Origin: Pseudocercospora fijiensis CIRAD86
Taxonomy: Eukaryota; Ascomycota; Dothideomycetes; Mycosphaerellales; Mycosphaerellaceae
Length of the DNA: 64,000 nucleotides
Assembly (NCBI RefSeq): GCF_000340215.1
Contig: NW_006921534.1
Location: 5,994,955-6,058,954 of the forward strand
Direction of reading: 5' to 3'
Below are positions 33,944 to 44,969 of the stretch, one piece after another. The first letter of the stretch is position 1; every line of letters starts with the position of its first letter. The notes under the pieces were generated by a model. It saw nothing but the letters and a program-made list of their open reading frames with translations, did not search any database and was not told where the DNA came from. The translations under genes and the position numbers were made by a program.

Positions 33944-35293
33944 CTAGGAATTAGCGAGTCTATTAGCGAGTCTATAGCGAGTCTATAGCGAGTACTATAG
34001 AATCTAATATATACCGAATCCTTAAAGGTCTTACTCTATATTATTAAGTACGCTATTAGGTGTAGGAATATCTTGATAAGAATGCCCGCTTAGCTCTAGA
34101 TAATAGCACAGAATATGCGGAATACCTAGTACGACGTACAGTCGATTAGCCTACTTCCTAATCTAATAGCTATTCTAGAGGTAAATAAATTCGAGGACTT
34201 TGTAGCGTATAACCAGCATATGGACTACAAGGAAGGCAATCCGATCGGCTAGCAATTTAGCATTACACAGCAACTCGCGTAGCAACTCGTAAAAATAGCC
34301 CCTCTAGCTATTTAATACAGGTACTTGCTAGCGCTACTATACCTCGATCCGCTAGTTTATCTTACTCGTACCGTATTTAAAGCAGTCTTCGAAAGCTAGT
34401 AGTTCTAGTTCTAGTTCCGGATCCGGGTTACTACGAGTCGTAAGGCGAGTCGTAAGGCGAGTCGTATAGTAAGCGTCCGCGGCTAGAATCGTTTCCGCCC
34501 TACGGTCTAATCGGATAATCTGTAGCATTATACTACTATTCTTAATCGTTATAATATATTAAGCGAGTACGGATACAGCTATACGGCTAGTAATCCCTAC
34601 GTAGACCTAGATAATATAACGCGAGTAGATATTAATAGCTATATAGATCTATATCCCCTAATGCTCGAATTTATAGTAAGTATCTATTAATATTACGTAG
34701 CTAGGGCCTAGTATAACAATCGCTCTATAGTACTCTCGCGCCCGCTCGCGGCGAACTCGTAACTCTTTAGGATTTAGTAAGCAAGCTATACGATATAGCC
34801 GATCTCTGCTAATAATGTTGTATTTAGACCTAATATAGGTATATAGGTACTATCGGCCGAAGGACTCTACCGTAGACTTCTCGAGCTCTTCTTATAAGAC
34901 CTCTACTATCTCCTCTTCCGCTTCTATCTATCTATCTCGCGATAATACCTTCTTTAATCTAAGCTCTTAACGTATCCGTTAATATCTCCGCTAGCTAATA
35001 TCAAATCTATCTATCTTTAGTACTTTAATCGCTTCTTTATTAGTTAAGCGTAAAGCGGAGAAGGTATATACGACTCGGATCTTTAGTACCTCGATATTAT
35101 TAACTCGGTTATAGTAAGCGTAATAGCTATAATTAACCCCCTATTCCTTAAGCCTCCGATAAAGCGTAGAAAGAGCTATCTAGTAACTAGTCTCTTATAT
35201 AAGGTGCTGTAGGATTTCGCCTTATATAGTACCGCTATTAACTTATAAGGTTATCTAAGCCCTCTATAGCGAGAGATCGATACGTAGAGGCAT
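33944..35293 (-). pseudogene. Decayed integrase-core (rve/DDE) transposase of fungal type
   Basis: Minus frame from ATG 35293 stays in one frame for 450 codons, interrupted only by TAG/TAA. An N-terminal helix-turn-helix-like part (ALSTLYRRLKE, LTNKEAIKVLK) is followed by EELEKSTVESFGR and LYTYIRSKYNIISRDRLYR. The catalytic core shows YVILIDTYYKFE (first Asp), IIRLDRRAET (second Asp), and KYGTSKIN*RIEV (Glu). The C-terminal part (FIYL, ANRLYVVLGIPHILCYY) fits the same fungal rve family. It would cut and join transposon ends, but is now inactive. Confidence 0.65.
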
Positions 35294-35667
35294 TTTGCGA
35301 GTTAATAGCGAGTATAGTACGAGGGCAAACATAGAAAGTTAGTCGTAGAGGTAGGCTAGTAGAGGAGGCGGTAAGAACCTCTATTAACAATCTAGTATAT
35401 ATAGGCCTCCCTAAGTGTAGGAGGCTTTGAGTTTCGCGTAGCCGATATAGACTCGCATTACTAGGTTTCTCGGGTTACGTAAGAATGCTAAGACTCTTGC
35501 GTAGAGCCTTATACCGCCTACTACTAAATATCGTGTTGTCGCTATTTTAATAGTATAGAGCCCTCTAAGGTGTTGTTTGTCTATCTCTTAATACTATAGT
35601 AATAGTAATACGTAGGAAGTCGTAAGGCAAGGCGCCGCCGGCGCGTCGTAATAGCTATAGCACTAAA

Positions 35668-36708
35668 ATGCCGCTAAAGACTAAGGTAAAGGTAAAGCAC
35701 CTATTCGAAGGCGGATTTAGTATCTAGGATATTAATAAGATGTCCGGAGTCGCGGTTTCGACGTTGTATCGGTAGCGTGTCAATTATAACCTATTTAGCG
35801 AGTATTATTGCCTAATTCGAGGCAAACCGGGTCCGTAATTAGCGATAACGGCGGAGATGCGAGAGGTAAGCAAACTAATAGAAAGTTGGTGTTTTTGCTA
35901 AGTTATATAGTAGTTAGAAGACTACTTAACCGACCGACCCGAGGCATACCTAGAAGAAATAGCTCTCGAGCTATACGATAACTTTAGTGTAATAGTATCG
36001 CCGAAGACTATCTACCGCACTCTTATAAAGGTAATAAAATAGAGCCGTAAAACCTCGCGTAAGATAGCCTTAGAGCGTAATGCGAAGAATAGGGCAGTTT
36101 AGAGCGAGAAGTGTAAAGAATAGCCTATCGAGAAGCTAGTGTTTATAGATAAGACTGCCTTAAATAAGAAGACTATATACCGTAAATATAGATAGTCTCT
36201 AAAGGGTGTAGATTGCTACGACTTCTAGTATACGTAGCGGCAGAAGAGAATGTTAGTCTTACTAGCCTTAACGATAAATAGATACCTACCTTGTACTCTA
36301 TATATCGAAGGCGCCGTAGATTAAGTTACATTCGACGACTAGCTCGAGAATCAGGTTTTGCCTCTTCTTAAAGGTCTTAAGATAATCTTTATTATAGACA
36401 ACTGCTTAATCTACTATAGCGACAACGTAGAAGCTATTATTACTTTAGCTAGCTACAGACTCGAGTATTTGCCGCTATACTTACTAGATTTAAATCCGAT
36501 AGAACAGACCTTTAACGTGCTTAAGATATAGATAAAGAAGAATAAGGACCGATAGAAGGAACACGCTAACTTTGCTAACTTCCTTATATAGGCGCTAGAT
36601 TATATTGCTAGTATAGACGTGCGTAAGCTCTTCGAATATAGCGGTTATAACGTTAATAGAGCTAAGCTAGATAATATACTACTCGGCTTCGACGAGTTGC
36701 TTATATAG
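35668..36708 (+). pseudogene. Decayed Tc1/mariner-like transposase
   Basis: From ATG 35668 (MPLKTKVKVKHLFEGG) one plus frame holds for 347 codons with RIP-type stops but no frameshift. Motifs are a helix-turn-helix around KMSGVAVSTLYR, FIDKTALNKKTIYRKY (first catalytic Asp), IIFIIDNCLIYYSDN (second Asp), and LLDLNPIEQTFNVLK (final acidic residue), as in DDE_3/IS630-Tc1 enzymes. Terminal inverted repeats and TA duplications were not identified. Confidence 0.7.
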
Positions 36709-37365
36709 CACTATACTACGTCTATAATATAATACCAAAATTAGCGAGCTCCTTAAGAATATATATCTAAAGCTCTGTATTAATTTTGATAATATAATAT
36801 TGTAATATAGTAGTATAAGAACACGAAGGAGGCTATAAGAGGTAAGGCGGATAGTCCCGCTTTATATATATTAAGATTTCAGTAGAGAACTAAAGGCAAC
36901 GACGACGATTACAACACTTCTAGCGGAGATAGAATTAAGTCGTTAAAGCACCAATTTGCTAGTAAACTCCTATATAATTTTGCTAAATCAAAGCAGCCGT
37001 TTCTCCGTTATAAATGTCGTAATTGTCTTACAAGCTAACTATTCCTCTTAGCTAACTTCTGCTTCTAAAAGCGCTTTAGGCTATCTTGTATAGAGCTATA
37101 GTCGCCTTTAAAGAAGCCTAGCTCCTTCTATATCTTTATCGATAGTCTATATATTTAATTATAGTTATATCGTTCCTTTATAAAGTAATCTTCTATCTTC
37201 CTTAGCTACTTATTGTCTTCCGCTTCTAACTATTCTAGTTGCTTTGCCGCCTACTCGAAGAACTAGCGTAGAAGGCTTCGTAGCGGCGTACTAAGTATTA
37301 TAGCAACTCGAGTTAGAATAGGTAACTCTTGCTAAGACTAAGAAGCTAAGGTAGTAGAAGTTAAA
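36709..37365 (-). pseudogene. Host coiled-coil ORF, downstream part (split by B2)
   Basis: On the minus strand from 37365 downward the frame reads LLRQFFEQAAKQLEQLEAED (Gln for TAG/TAA), then LRKIEDYFIKERYNYN, to about 36930. It continues the frame of 44969-44397 when B2 and one TTAAA copy are removed. The family is unknown; it probably belongs to another transposon that B2 entered. The 36709-36930 part is unidentified. Confidence 0.4.
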
Positions 37366-37561
37366 TGTAAGAAGGGTATGTTAGTAGGTAGATAGGGTAG
37401 TAGTAGGTACAATTAGTATTCGATAAGGATCTAGGAGGAGAGGGAGGAAGGTAGGAGAGTTAGCCTAACGCCAAGCGCTAAGCCCTGCCTAAGGCACTAA
37501 GACCCTAGCTTTACTAGGCCTAATTACATACTAATTACGTGTAACCTCTTTAGCTCTAATA
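37366..37561 (-). repeat. B2 LTR, left (3' LTR, 196 bp)
   Basis: Starts TGTAAGAAGGG and ends CTCTAATA. The adjoining ACGCTTCCCTTC (plus strand) is the complement of the polypurine tract. Confidence 0.9.
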
Positions 37562-38074
37562 TACGCTTCCCTTCCAAAGGCCGCGCCCTTATAGCCTGTC
37601 TATATTCTACGACCTCTATTGCCGCTAACTTAGTAAGTCTAATAAGCTGCTTAGCCCGCGCTAAATTGAACACTTAACTACCTAATTATATAACTATGTC
37701 AAACCTCACCTTCTAATATAATATCTAACTTCTAACTACGCTATCCCTATATATAATGAACTATAAAGTGATATGTATCTATAAGAATTAAGGGCCTTCG
37801 ACTAATTATAATACGAGCGCGTCTTCCCTGCTATAATAGGTAGACGTACAAGGTATTATAGCCCTGCCTCCGCTCTAAGTAATGTCGTACCGAGTTCTTT
37901 ACGTCTACTCTTAAAAGACCTAGCAATGTCCGCTTCCGAGGGTTTGTTCGCTTCCGAGGGTTATTGTTCTTATTGTTCGTAGTCTCGCTAGCCCTAATTG
38001 GCTAGGTTTAGTAGCCTTCAAGTGTCAATCTTATCTTATCTTTTTAAAAAACACAGCTCGTCTAGTTTCTATAG

Positions 38075-38187
38075 GTAAAGGCTATTATAAGTGCAGTAGT
38101 AGAGGTTCGCCTCGCTTAAAGGGTTAGATAGATCGAGGAGTAACCTATTGTCCGCAAGATCGACCCCGGCTAGCTTAGCTCTATAGT
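38075..38187 (-). repeat. 113-bp invariant block of family B (B2 copy)
   Basis: Base-for-base identical, allowing for orientation, to 2656-2768 (B1), 45674-45786 (B3) and 54471-54583 (B4). It keeps CpA and TpG sites that RIP would be expected to change. It lies in the 3' region between the chromodomain and the 3' LTR. Function unknown. Confidence 0.85.
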
Positions 38188-38689
38188 TTTTGCCCTTAGT
38201 TAGCTAGTCTATTAGTCGCTTAATCTTTTAAGCGGCTTAAAGTTTTAATTAAAGTTTTGATCAAAGTTTAATTAAGGTGCCTTAGGCTCGTAGTGCAAGT
38301 AAGGTTGTATCTATAGGCGTAGCGACAATAGCAAGTAATATTAATAATAGCGGCGCTAGTCGTCTTAGCGCTAACTTTACCTTGCTTTCGATTTCCTTCT
38401 TCGACTAATAATACACTCCGCAACACCGTTACTAATATAGCCGCGCCGGCCGCGCTGTCCTCGCCGATTACCTAGGCCTCGAGGCCTCGACAGAATAAGG
38501 GAATAAGAGGGGGACCTATAGGGCGCGTTAGTAAAGAGGTAGAGCCCTTAAAAGAGTAGGCAATTAGTTAACGCGTCGTAGCGCGCTTGTTAACACTCGG
38601 TGCGCGTTTACTATAGTAGTATAGTCTTATTGTCCTAGTCTGCCGGCCTCTAATTAGTTATCTAATAGTACCCCGGGGGTGGCATTGTT

Positions 38690-41600
38690 CCTAAGCCTTA
38701 GTAACATTACGAGCTTTTAGCCTTCTTCTTGTTCTTTACGCTAGTCTAATACTCGTTTAACAACTTAGCTATATCCTTAAAGGAATCTTCAGCTTCCTAT
38801 AAGTCCTATTCTAGTAAATAGCCTTGCTATCTTAATAGGTATTCCTTCTTACCTTTCCTAGTCCGGTGCTATAGGATACGTTCTATAGACTATAGCTCTT
38901 TACTATCCGCTAGTATGTCTTCGTGTTTAGTAGGGGCTTTATCCCCCTCGCGTAGGTAATATAGCTTAAGGAGGGATATATAGAAGGTATTATAGATAGT
39001 GTAATAAGGAGGAAGCTACAACTAATAGGCCTATACGGAGGAGCCCTTAACTTCTCGAATGCGGAATAGACTAATGTATCTTAGTACGAGCTTAGGCCTT
39101 GTTTTGCCGTTAGGTAATAGGTGCTTACGGATGCGGAGGTTCTTAGTGCTTAGCATAACTATATCGCCTTGCTTAAAGGTTATCGGTATGTAGTGTTTGT
39201 CGTAATAGGCCTTCTAATAGGCCTAGGCTTTTGCTAGTTTGTTAGCTATCTTAGCGTGAATCTCTCGCATCTTTTGAACTCTCTTAATAGCCGCTAGTGT
39301 CTTAGGTATTAGTACTTAATACGCTTCCCTTTCCTTACGCTCGGCCTCGAGCGAGGTAAATAGGTCTTATAGTAGCGTAGGGTTGCTTCCTATTATAGCG
39401 AAATAAGGTAACACCTTAGTAGATAAGTAGACACTATTATTATATACGAATTTGGCTAGTTGTAGGAGATTGACCTAGTTATTAGGGTTCTTATTAATGT
39501 AGCTGCGCAGGTACTGCTATAGGGTAGCATTCTGCCTCTCTGTTTAACCGTTAGTCTATAGATAGAAGGCTATTAATAGCCGATGCTTTAGTCTTAGCTA
39601 TAGGCATATCTCGCTCTAATAATAGGATGTGAATGTCGTGCCCCGGTTAGAGACTATCCCCTTAGGGGTCCCCTAATAGGTATAGAAGATATTGCTCTAT
39701 AGAGCCTCTACTATATCGATAGCAGTCTAATCCTTCCGTACCGGGATGTATCGAGCGCCTTTAGTAAACCGATCTACTATAACAAGGATAGCATCGAAGA
39801 TATCCTTGCTACCCCTGCGTTTAGCAGGTAGAAGGCCTATAATAAAGTCTATTATAAGCTCTGTAAATGGCTTGTAAGGGATTAGTAATAAGGACAACTC
39901 GCTAAAAGGCTAATGTTTTAGTGCCTTAATACGTTAATATACGGCACACGTATTAACGTATTCCTTTATGTCCCGCTTACTATTTAGCTAGTAGTATATA
40001 CGCGATAGTAGCTCGTGCGACCTCTCTATACTATAGTAACCGGCAAGCTCGCTATTATAGTATCGCTTAAGAAGTTCTTATCGGATCGAATGTTTAGCGG
40101 GGATATAGTATCTGCCCTTGAACTTCAAATAACCTTTGTTATCGATCGACTAGTTGTTACTCTTACTAGATCGAGTCTTTCGCCTACTTATAAGCTTATC
40201 TATACGTTTAGTAGCAAAGGCGTCCCTCTACTAAGCCCGTAATAGCTTATCTATAAACGATTGACTATCCCTATTTGCAAGGTTATTTAATAGTACCCTC
40301 GCTATTAAACGAGGTACGTATTGTATGTATCTAATAGTACTAGTAGCCGGATCAACTATATTAGTACTATCGCTATTACTATATATTGCGATATCGACTA
40401 GGGAGTTATTATAACTTCTCCTATCTATATCCTTAGCCCTTGCCTTAATACGCACTATTAATATAGCAAGAGTATTAATATACTTTAAGCCGTCGCGGAG
40501 TCCGGTAAGCCGCTTATCCTACGCGTACTTATTAACAATACGGGCTATAGCAATCTTATGCTATAGGGTTAGAAACAATAAATTAATAGATTGCTAAGTC
40601 CCGCTATCGTAATTAGGTCGCCTCGATAGGCTATTAGTAGGGTTGCTTACGCCTAGCCGATATAATATATCAAAATTAAACCTAGCGAGGTAGACGGCCT
40701 ATCTAGCCTATCGACCTATAACTCTAGTAACCTTAGTAATGCTACGGAGGTTGTTATAGTCTATATAGACCTATATCGTATATTAGGCCCTATCGAGGTA
40801 ATGCCTCTAATGCTTAAAGGCCTCGACAATAGCTAAGAGCTCTTGCTCGTAGGTCTCGTAGCGACGCTTAGTATCGATTATCTTCCTCGAGAAGAAGGCA
40901 ATCGGGTACTAGTAATAGTTATTATCTAATTGCTAGGATATAATAGCCGATATAGCGAACTATAAAGCGTTAGTCTCAATTCGGATCTGCTTGTTTAGCA
41001 CGAAATAGTATAATAAGGGGACTTTAGTAAAGCGCTACTTCAAACCGTTAAAAGCGGCTCGCGCTTTGTTAGTCTATTTAAACTCTCTAGTCGGGTTAGC
41101 CTTAGTTTTAGTAAGTTTAGTTAGTAGCATTATATACCTCGAATAGCCCTTAATAAATCGGCGATAGAAGTTAGCAAAACCGAGGAACGACTGTAGCTCC
41201 TTAATTAACGTAGGAACGGGCCATTTAGTAATAGTTTTAATCCAATTAGGATTAGCCTTAATACCCTTAGTAGATACGAGGAAGCTAAGGAAGGATACCT
41301 CTTTAGCAGTAAAGGTGCATTTAGAGGGTTTGTAGTATAAGCTATAGGCCCTTAGGCGATCGAGTACCTTACGGACTACAGCCTAGTGTTCCGTAATATT
41401 AGGAGAGTATATATAAACTAGGATGTTATCTAGGTAAACTATATAAAGGTAATCTAATAGGCCCGAAAGGGCCCGATTGATATAGGACTAGAACGTTACA
41501 GGGGCATTAGCTAAGCCGAATAGCATAACTAAGTACTCGAAATACCTATAACGAGTGCGAAAGGCTGTCTTCTATTTATCGCCCTTACGGATACGGATGC

Positions 41601-42600
41601 GGTAATAGGCGTCCTTAATGTCTAATATAGTGTAGTAGTAAGCACTAGAAAGGCGATCGAGGGTCTTATTAATAAGAGGAAGTAGGCAGCGGTCTTTAAT
41701 AGTAACAGCGTTAAGCCTACGATAATTAATATATAGACGTAGGCTACTATCCTTCTTTAGTACGAATAGGATAGGGGCGCTAGTAGGGCTGTTACTATAC
41801 CGAATGCGACTATTAGCTAGGTTTTCCTCTAGGTACTTACGCAACATAGCAAGCTCTCGTTTACTAAGGTTGTAGAGGGGCCTAAAAGGGACCTCCTTGC
41901 CCGCTATAATATCAATCTTATAATCCGTCTCTTTAAACATAGGCAATGTCGATGCTAAGTGGTGTTTAAACACATTAATATAGGTTTCTCGAATAGGCTC
42001 CGGTATACGAGCAAGCTGCTTAGGGTCTATGCTATTAGGGGGCACAGGCTTATCGTTATCGCCTAATAGGTCGACTATTAGGTTAGCTACGGCAGGTGTT
42101 AGGTTGCCGATAAATAGAACCCTAATATCGTTAGGGCACTCGCTAATATCGATGTGTTTAATGTCCTCTTTCCTAGCGATTCTAAATCGCTACTATTAAC
42201 TGCCTAAGTTTATAACTATAGTATAGTACTTAAGAACAGGGTTGCTAATAACAATCTTAGATAGGAGGCTGTCTATATCTACTGCGTAGGTAGTAAAATT
42301 TAGTAGGCGCTTATTGCCGAGGTCGTCTCTTAGGGCTATATAGATATAGTAGGCTCCGTAGGTTAAGTGCCGAGCGTTATTAAACTAAGCAAGGGTTAGC
42401 AGGTTAGTCCTAGGCAGTTATCGAAGGTCTAATTGCTTAGCTAGGCGATAGCTAATAAGGGCACTAACTGAATTTCCTAGATCTAGTGTAACCTTAGTCT
42501 TATAGTTAGTCCTATGCGTGTCCGATACGAGACAGGTACGTATAATAGCTAGTACAATGTCGATAGTCTTACGCCGTACAAGGCTAACAGTTAGTGCGGC
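38690..42600 (-). pseudogene. Pol remnant of B2 (PR-RT-RH-IN-chromodomain)
   Basis: The reverse transcriptase segment 42045-41572 is still open for 157 residues (KIDIIAGKEVPFRPLYNLSK, then LYINYRRLNAVTIKDRCLLP and YYTILDIKDAYYRIRI). A protease-like LDLGNSVSALIS lies near 42480, with Leu where Ser/Thr is expected after Asp. RNase H covers about 41000-40600, and an open 74-residue linker lies at 40455-40231. Integrase covers about 40200-39000 (GIVSNRGTTFTS, with Asp changed to Asn), and the chromodomain about 38990-38690. Confidence 0.85.
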
Positions 42601-43943
42601 GCTTACTCTTTTTTCGAAGGTTAGCCTATAGGGGTAGCGTTAGCTACTAAAAGGTGCTTTCGGTATTTAGCGGTAGCACGGTCGATTCGGGCCTAGTCCT
42701 TAGGTTTGTCGCATTAGCCTAGTAGATAGCTAGTACTATTACAATTGAAGCACTTTAGTCCGGTTAGGGGATTGCTATAGCTGTTACCGCTATTGTTAGC
42801 CGAGCGATTAGTACTATAGGGATACGAGCCCCTTCTACGGCCCCTATTACGGCCTCCTCTATATAGCCGCCGGCTACGGCTTCTTCTACGGTCGTTGTTA
42901 CTATTCCTATTGTTAGCGTTGTTGTCTTAGTAGGAACCTTAATTTCCTCCGCGGCTACGGTTGCTACGGTTACTAGTAGGTCGGATCCTTGATTCTAGTC
43001 GTTACTAGAGCTAGATAGCTCGTTTAGCAGTTTCGACTTCGACTATAAATTGAATGCGTATAAGATTAGCCTATTTAAACACACGGCGGCGGTCCAATTT
43101 AAGGACTAATTCCTATCGCAATTTAGGGCGTATTTCGGAAATCTAGATAGAGTCGGTCTTAGCTAGCAAATCGTCCTCGAGGGTCTTTAAATAGGCCTTA
43201 AATAAACGGGCTAATTGATTAGTCTTTTGCTTAGCCCGAAGGTACTAGTCCTAAGCGTATTGTTGCCTTAGTATAGGGTTTCTAAGGGTGTCTAGTATAA
43301 TAGTTTTGTAGGTTTGCTACTAAACAGCGGTCTAATTAGTAAGGGAGTCAAAGTGGTTATCCTAGGTACGCTTTGGGTCTCTATTAATATATTGCATAGC
43401 ATAGACGACTAGCGAATAGTCGTCTAGTAGGGCCCTTAGTGCATTTCGTTAGTTAAGCTTATAGTTACGAATGTAGTCGTTATATTGCTTTCGACTAGAG
43501 CTATTAAACACGGTACAGTCCTTGAGTTTAGCATCCTTCTTCTAGACTAGAACTGATAGTAAGGAAGGCCCTGCTGTCGGCTTAGTATTAGTTATTAGGG
43601 CCTCCTAAAGGCGGCGAATTTCGAGGAGGTTATCCTTTAGCTATTGTTCTTAACGTAGGGCAGTAAGCCTGTTTTAGGTGGCTTCTTAGAGTCTCCCTAC
43701 TAGTTAGGGGCTAAAGGCTAGTTAGCTATATCGACGGTTAACAATATTGTTAAGAATGTCGTCGATAGGCAATTCTAGATTATTACCTAGAATTACAAGT
43801 TCTTCTTTAACAGGCTCTCCGGTAGGCTCTTTAGTAGGAGGCACTTTAGCAGGCACTGTGCTACTAGCGTTGTCGTTGCTAGCGCTACTAGCGGCAGCAC
43901 GGTTGTTGTTTCGTAATAAACTAGCTATTATAAGGGGCGACAC
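42600..43943 (-). pseudogene. Gag remnant of B2 with zinc knuckle
   Basis: The N terminus is open at 43943-43722 (MSPLIIASLLRNNNRAAASS, then an acidic PTKEPTGEPVKEELV region). The C-terminal part is Arg/Gly/Ser-rich, and near 42770-42720 it reads CFNCNSTSYLLG*CDK, a CCHC knuckle with His changed to Tyr and a TAG for Gln. Confidence 0.7.
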
Positions 43944-44200
43944 TAATAATGTATTATTGGCCCCTAAGATGCGGATGTAGCGGAATTAGTAGATATCGGC
44001 TTAGTATGCTTAACTTAGTGTAATAGGCCGTATAGAAGGCCTTGCTTAATAATTGGTACGGTTGTTTCGATAGAATAGTACGTATAGGTCCCGTTCTTCG
44101 GGCGCAATATAGTTAGATTAGTCTTGTTCGTAGCTATACCGCTAAAATCTTGAAATAGGGACTATCTAGCTACTGCCCTTAAAGGGTGGATCGAATACTA

Positions 44201-44396
44201 TATAAGAAGGGTATGTTAGCAGGTAGATAGGGTAGTGGTAGGTACAATTAGTATTCGATAAGGATCTAGAAAGAGAGGGAGGAAGGCAGGAGAGTTAGCC
44301 TAACGCTAAGCGCTAAGCCCTGCCTAAGGCACTAAGACCCTAGCTTCACTAGGCCTAATTACATGCCAATCACGTGTAACCTCTTTAGCTCTAACA
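44201..44396 (-). repeat. B2 LTR, right (5' LTR, 196 bp)
   Basis: Starts TATAAGAAGGG and ends CTCTAACA, followed by the TSD TTAAA. It has the same length as the left LTR. Confidence 0.9.
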
Positions 44397-44969
44397 TTAA
44401 ACCTATAGAAGTTAAACCTAGCTGTTAATTAGTAAAGCTAGTAGCAAGCGTCTACGCTATCTCGAAGAGCTTTAAGTAATTAACCGGTACTAAAGGAGGT
44501 AGACTACGATAAGGAGTATATAGATTTAGAGGTTATAGTAAAGTAGGCTCCTTCTTCTTATCTCGCCTATTCTTAGTAAATAACTTTATCTAGTCGATTG
44601 CCTTCTAAGGAGGGTTCTTTAATATAACACCTTCCTTACTAGCAATATAGGCTTCGCTCTATAGCTTAAATAAGTAGTTAGATAGCTATAAATAATACCT
44701 CTAGGTCTCCGGCAAGTAAGGCGGTTAATAGTACTACTTATTAATATTAGGACAGCCTACTATAAGGCATATATTATTAGCTTTAATCTTAGCTGTCCGG
44801 TCGCTACTAGTTAAGCGCTTCTTAGCAATAAAAGCGTTACTCTCGATAAGTTGCTAGTCGTTTAGCTTTAACTTTAACTGCTTCGGCGGAGTAATAGGAG
44901 GCGAGTCCTTTATAGTAGTAAAGAACTCTATGTCTATACGGACAGTCCCCTAGTTCTTTATATCCTTAG
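44397..44969 (-). pseudogene. Host ORF, upstream part (split by B2)
   Basis: Minus frame from about 44943 reads IEFFTTIKDSPPITPPKQLK, ESNAFIAKKRLTSSDRTAKI, ICLIVGCPNIN and, near the end, LPPLVPVNYLKLFEI. It runs through the TTAAA site into 37365 and below, without frame change. I do not recognise the protein. Confidence 0.4.

Larger units (their letters stand above)
31336..35560. mobile_element. Decayed DNA transposon region with integrase-core transposase
   Basis: RIP-mutated region with three protein-like frames: minus 35293-33944 (rve transposase), minus 33516-32350 (unknown, QQDS repeats), and plus about 31690-32263 (charged coiled coil). The motif GACTCGCTATA or its inverse recurs (31391-31436, 32270-32310, 33955-33995). 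Grouping them as one element is inference; no terminal inverted repeat or target duplication was established. Confidence 0.45.
37366..44396 (-). mobile_element. Gypsy chromovirus family B copy B2, full length, RIP-inactivated
   Basis: A 7031-bp element, minus orientation, with 196-bp LTRs (37366-37561 and 44201-44396) and a perfect 5-bp TSD, TTAAA (37361-37365 and 44397-44401). Right to left come gag with zinc knuckle, protease, reverse transcriptase, RNase H, integrase, chromodomain, a 1.1-kb 3' region, and the 3' LTR with its polypurine tract. It is the only complete family B copy here. Confidence 0.93.

Noticed and set aside
43747..43980. 77-codon plus-strand frame in B2
   Set aside because: Antisense of the B2 gag N terminus, which is the motif-bearing frame.
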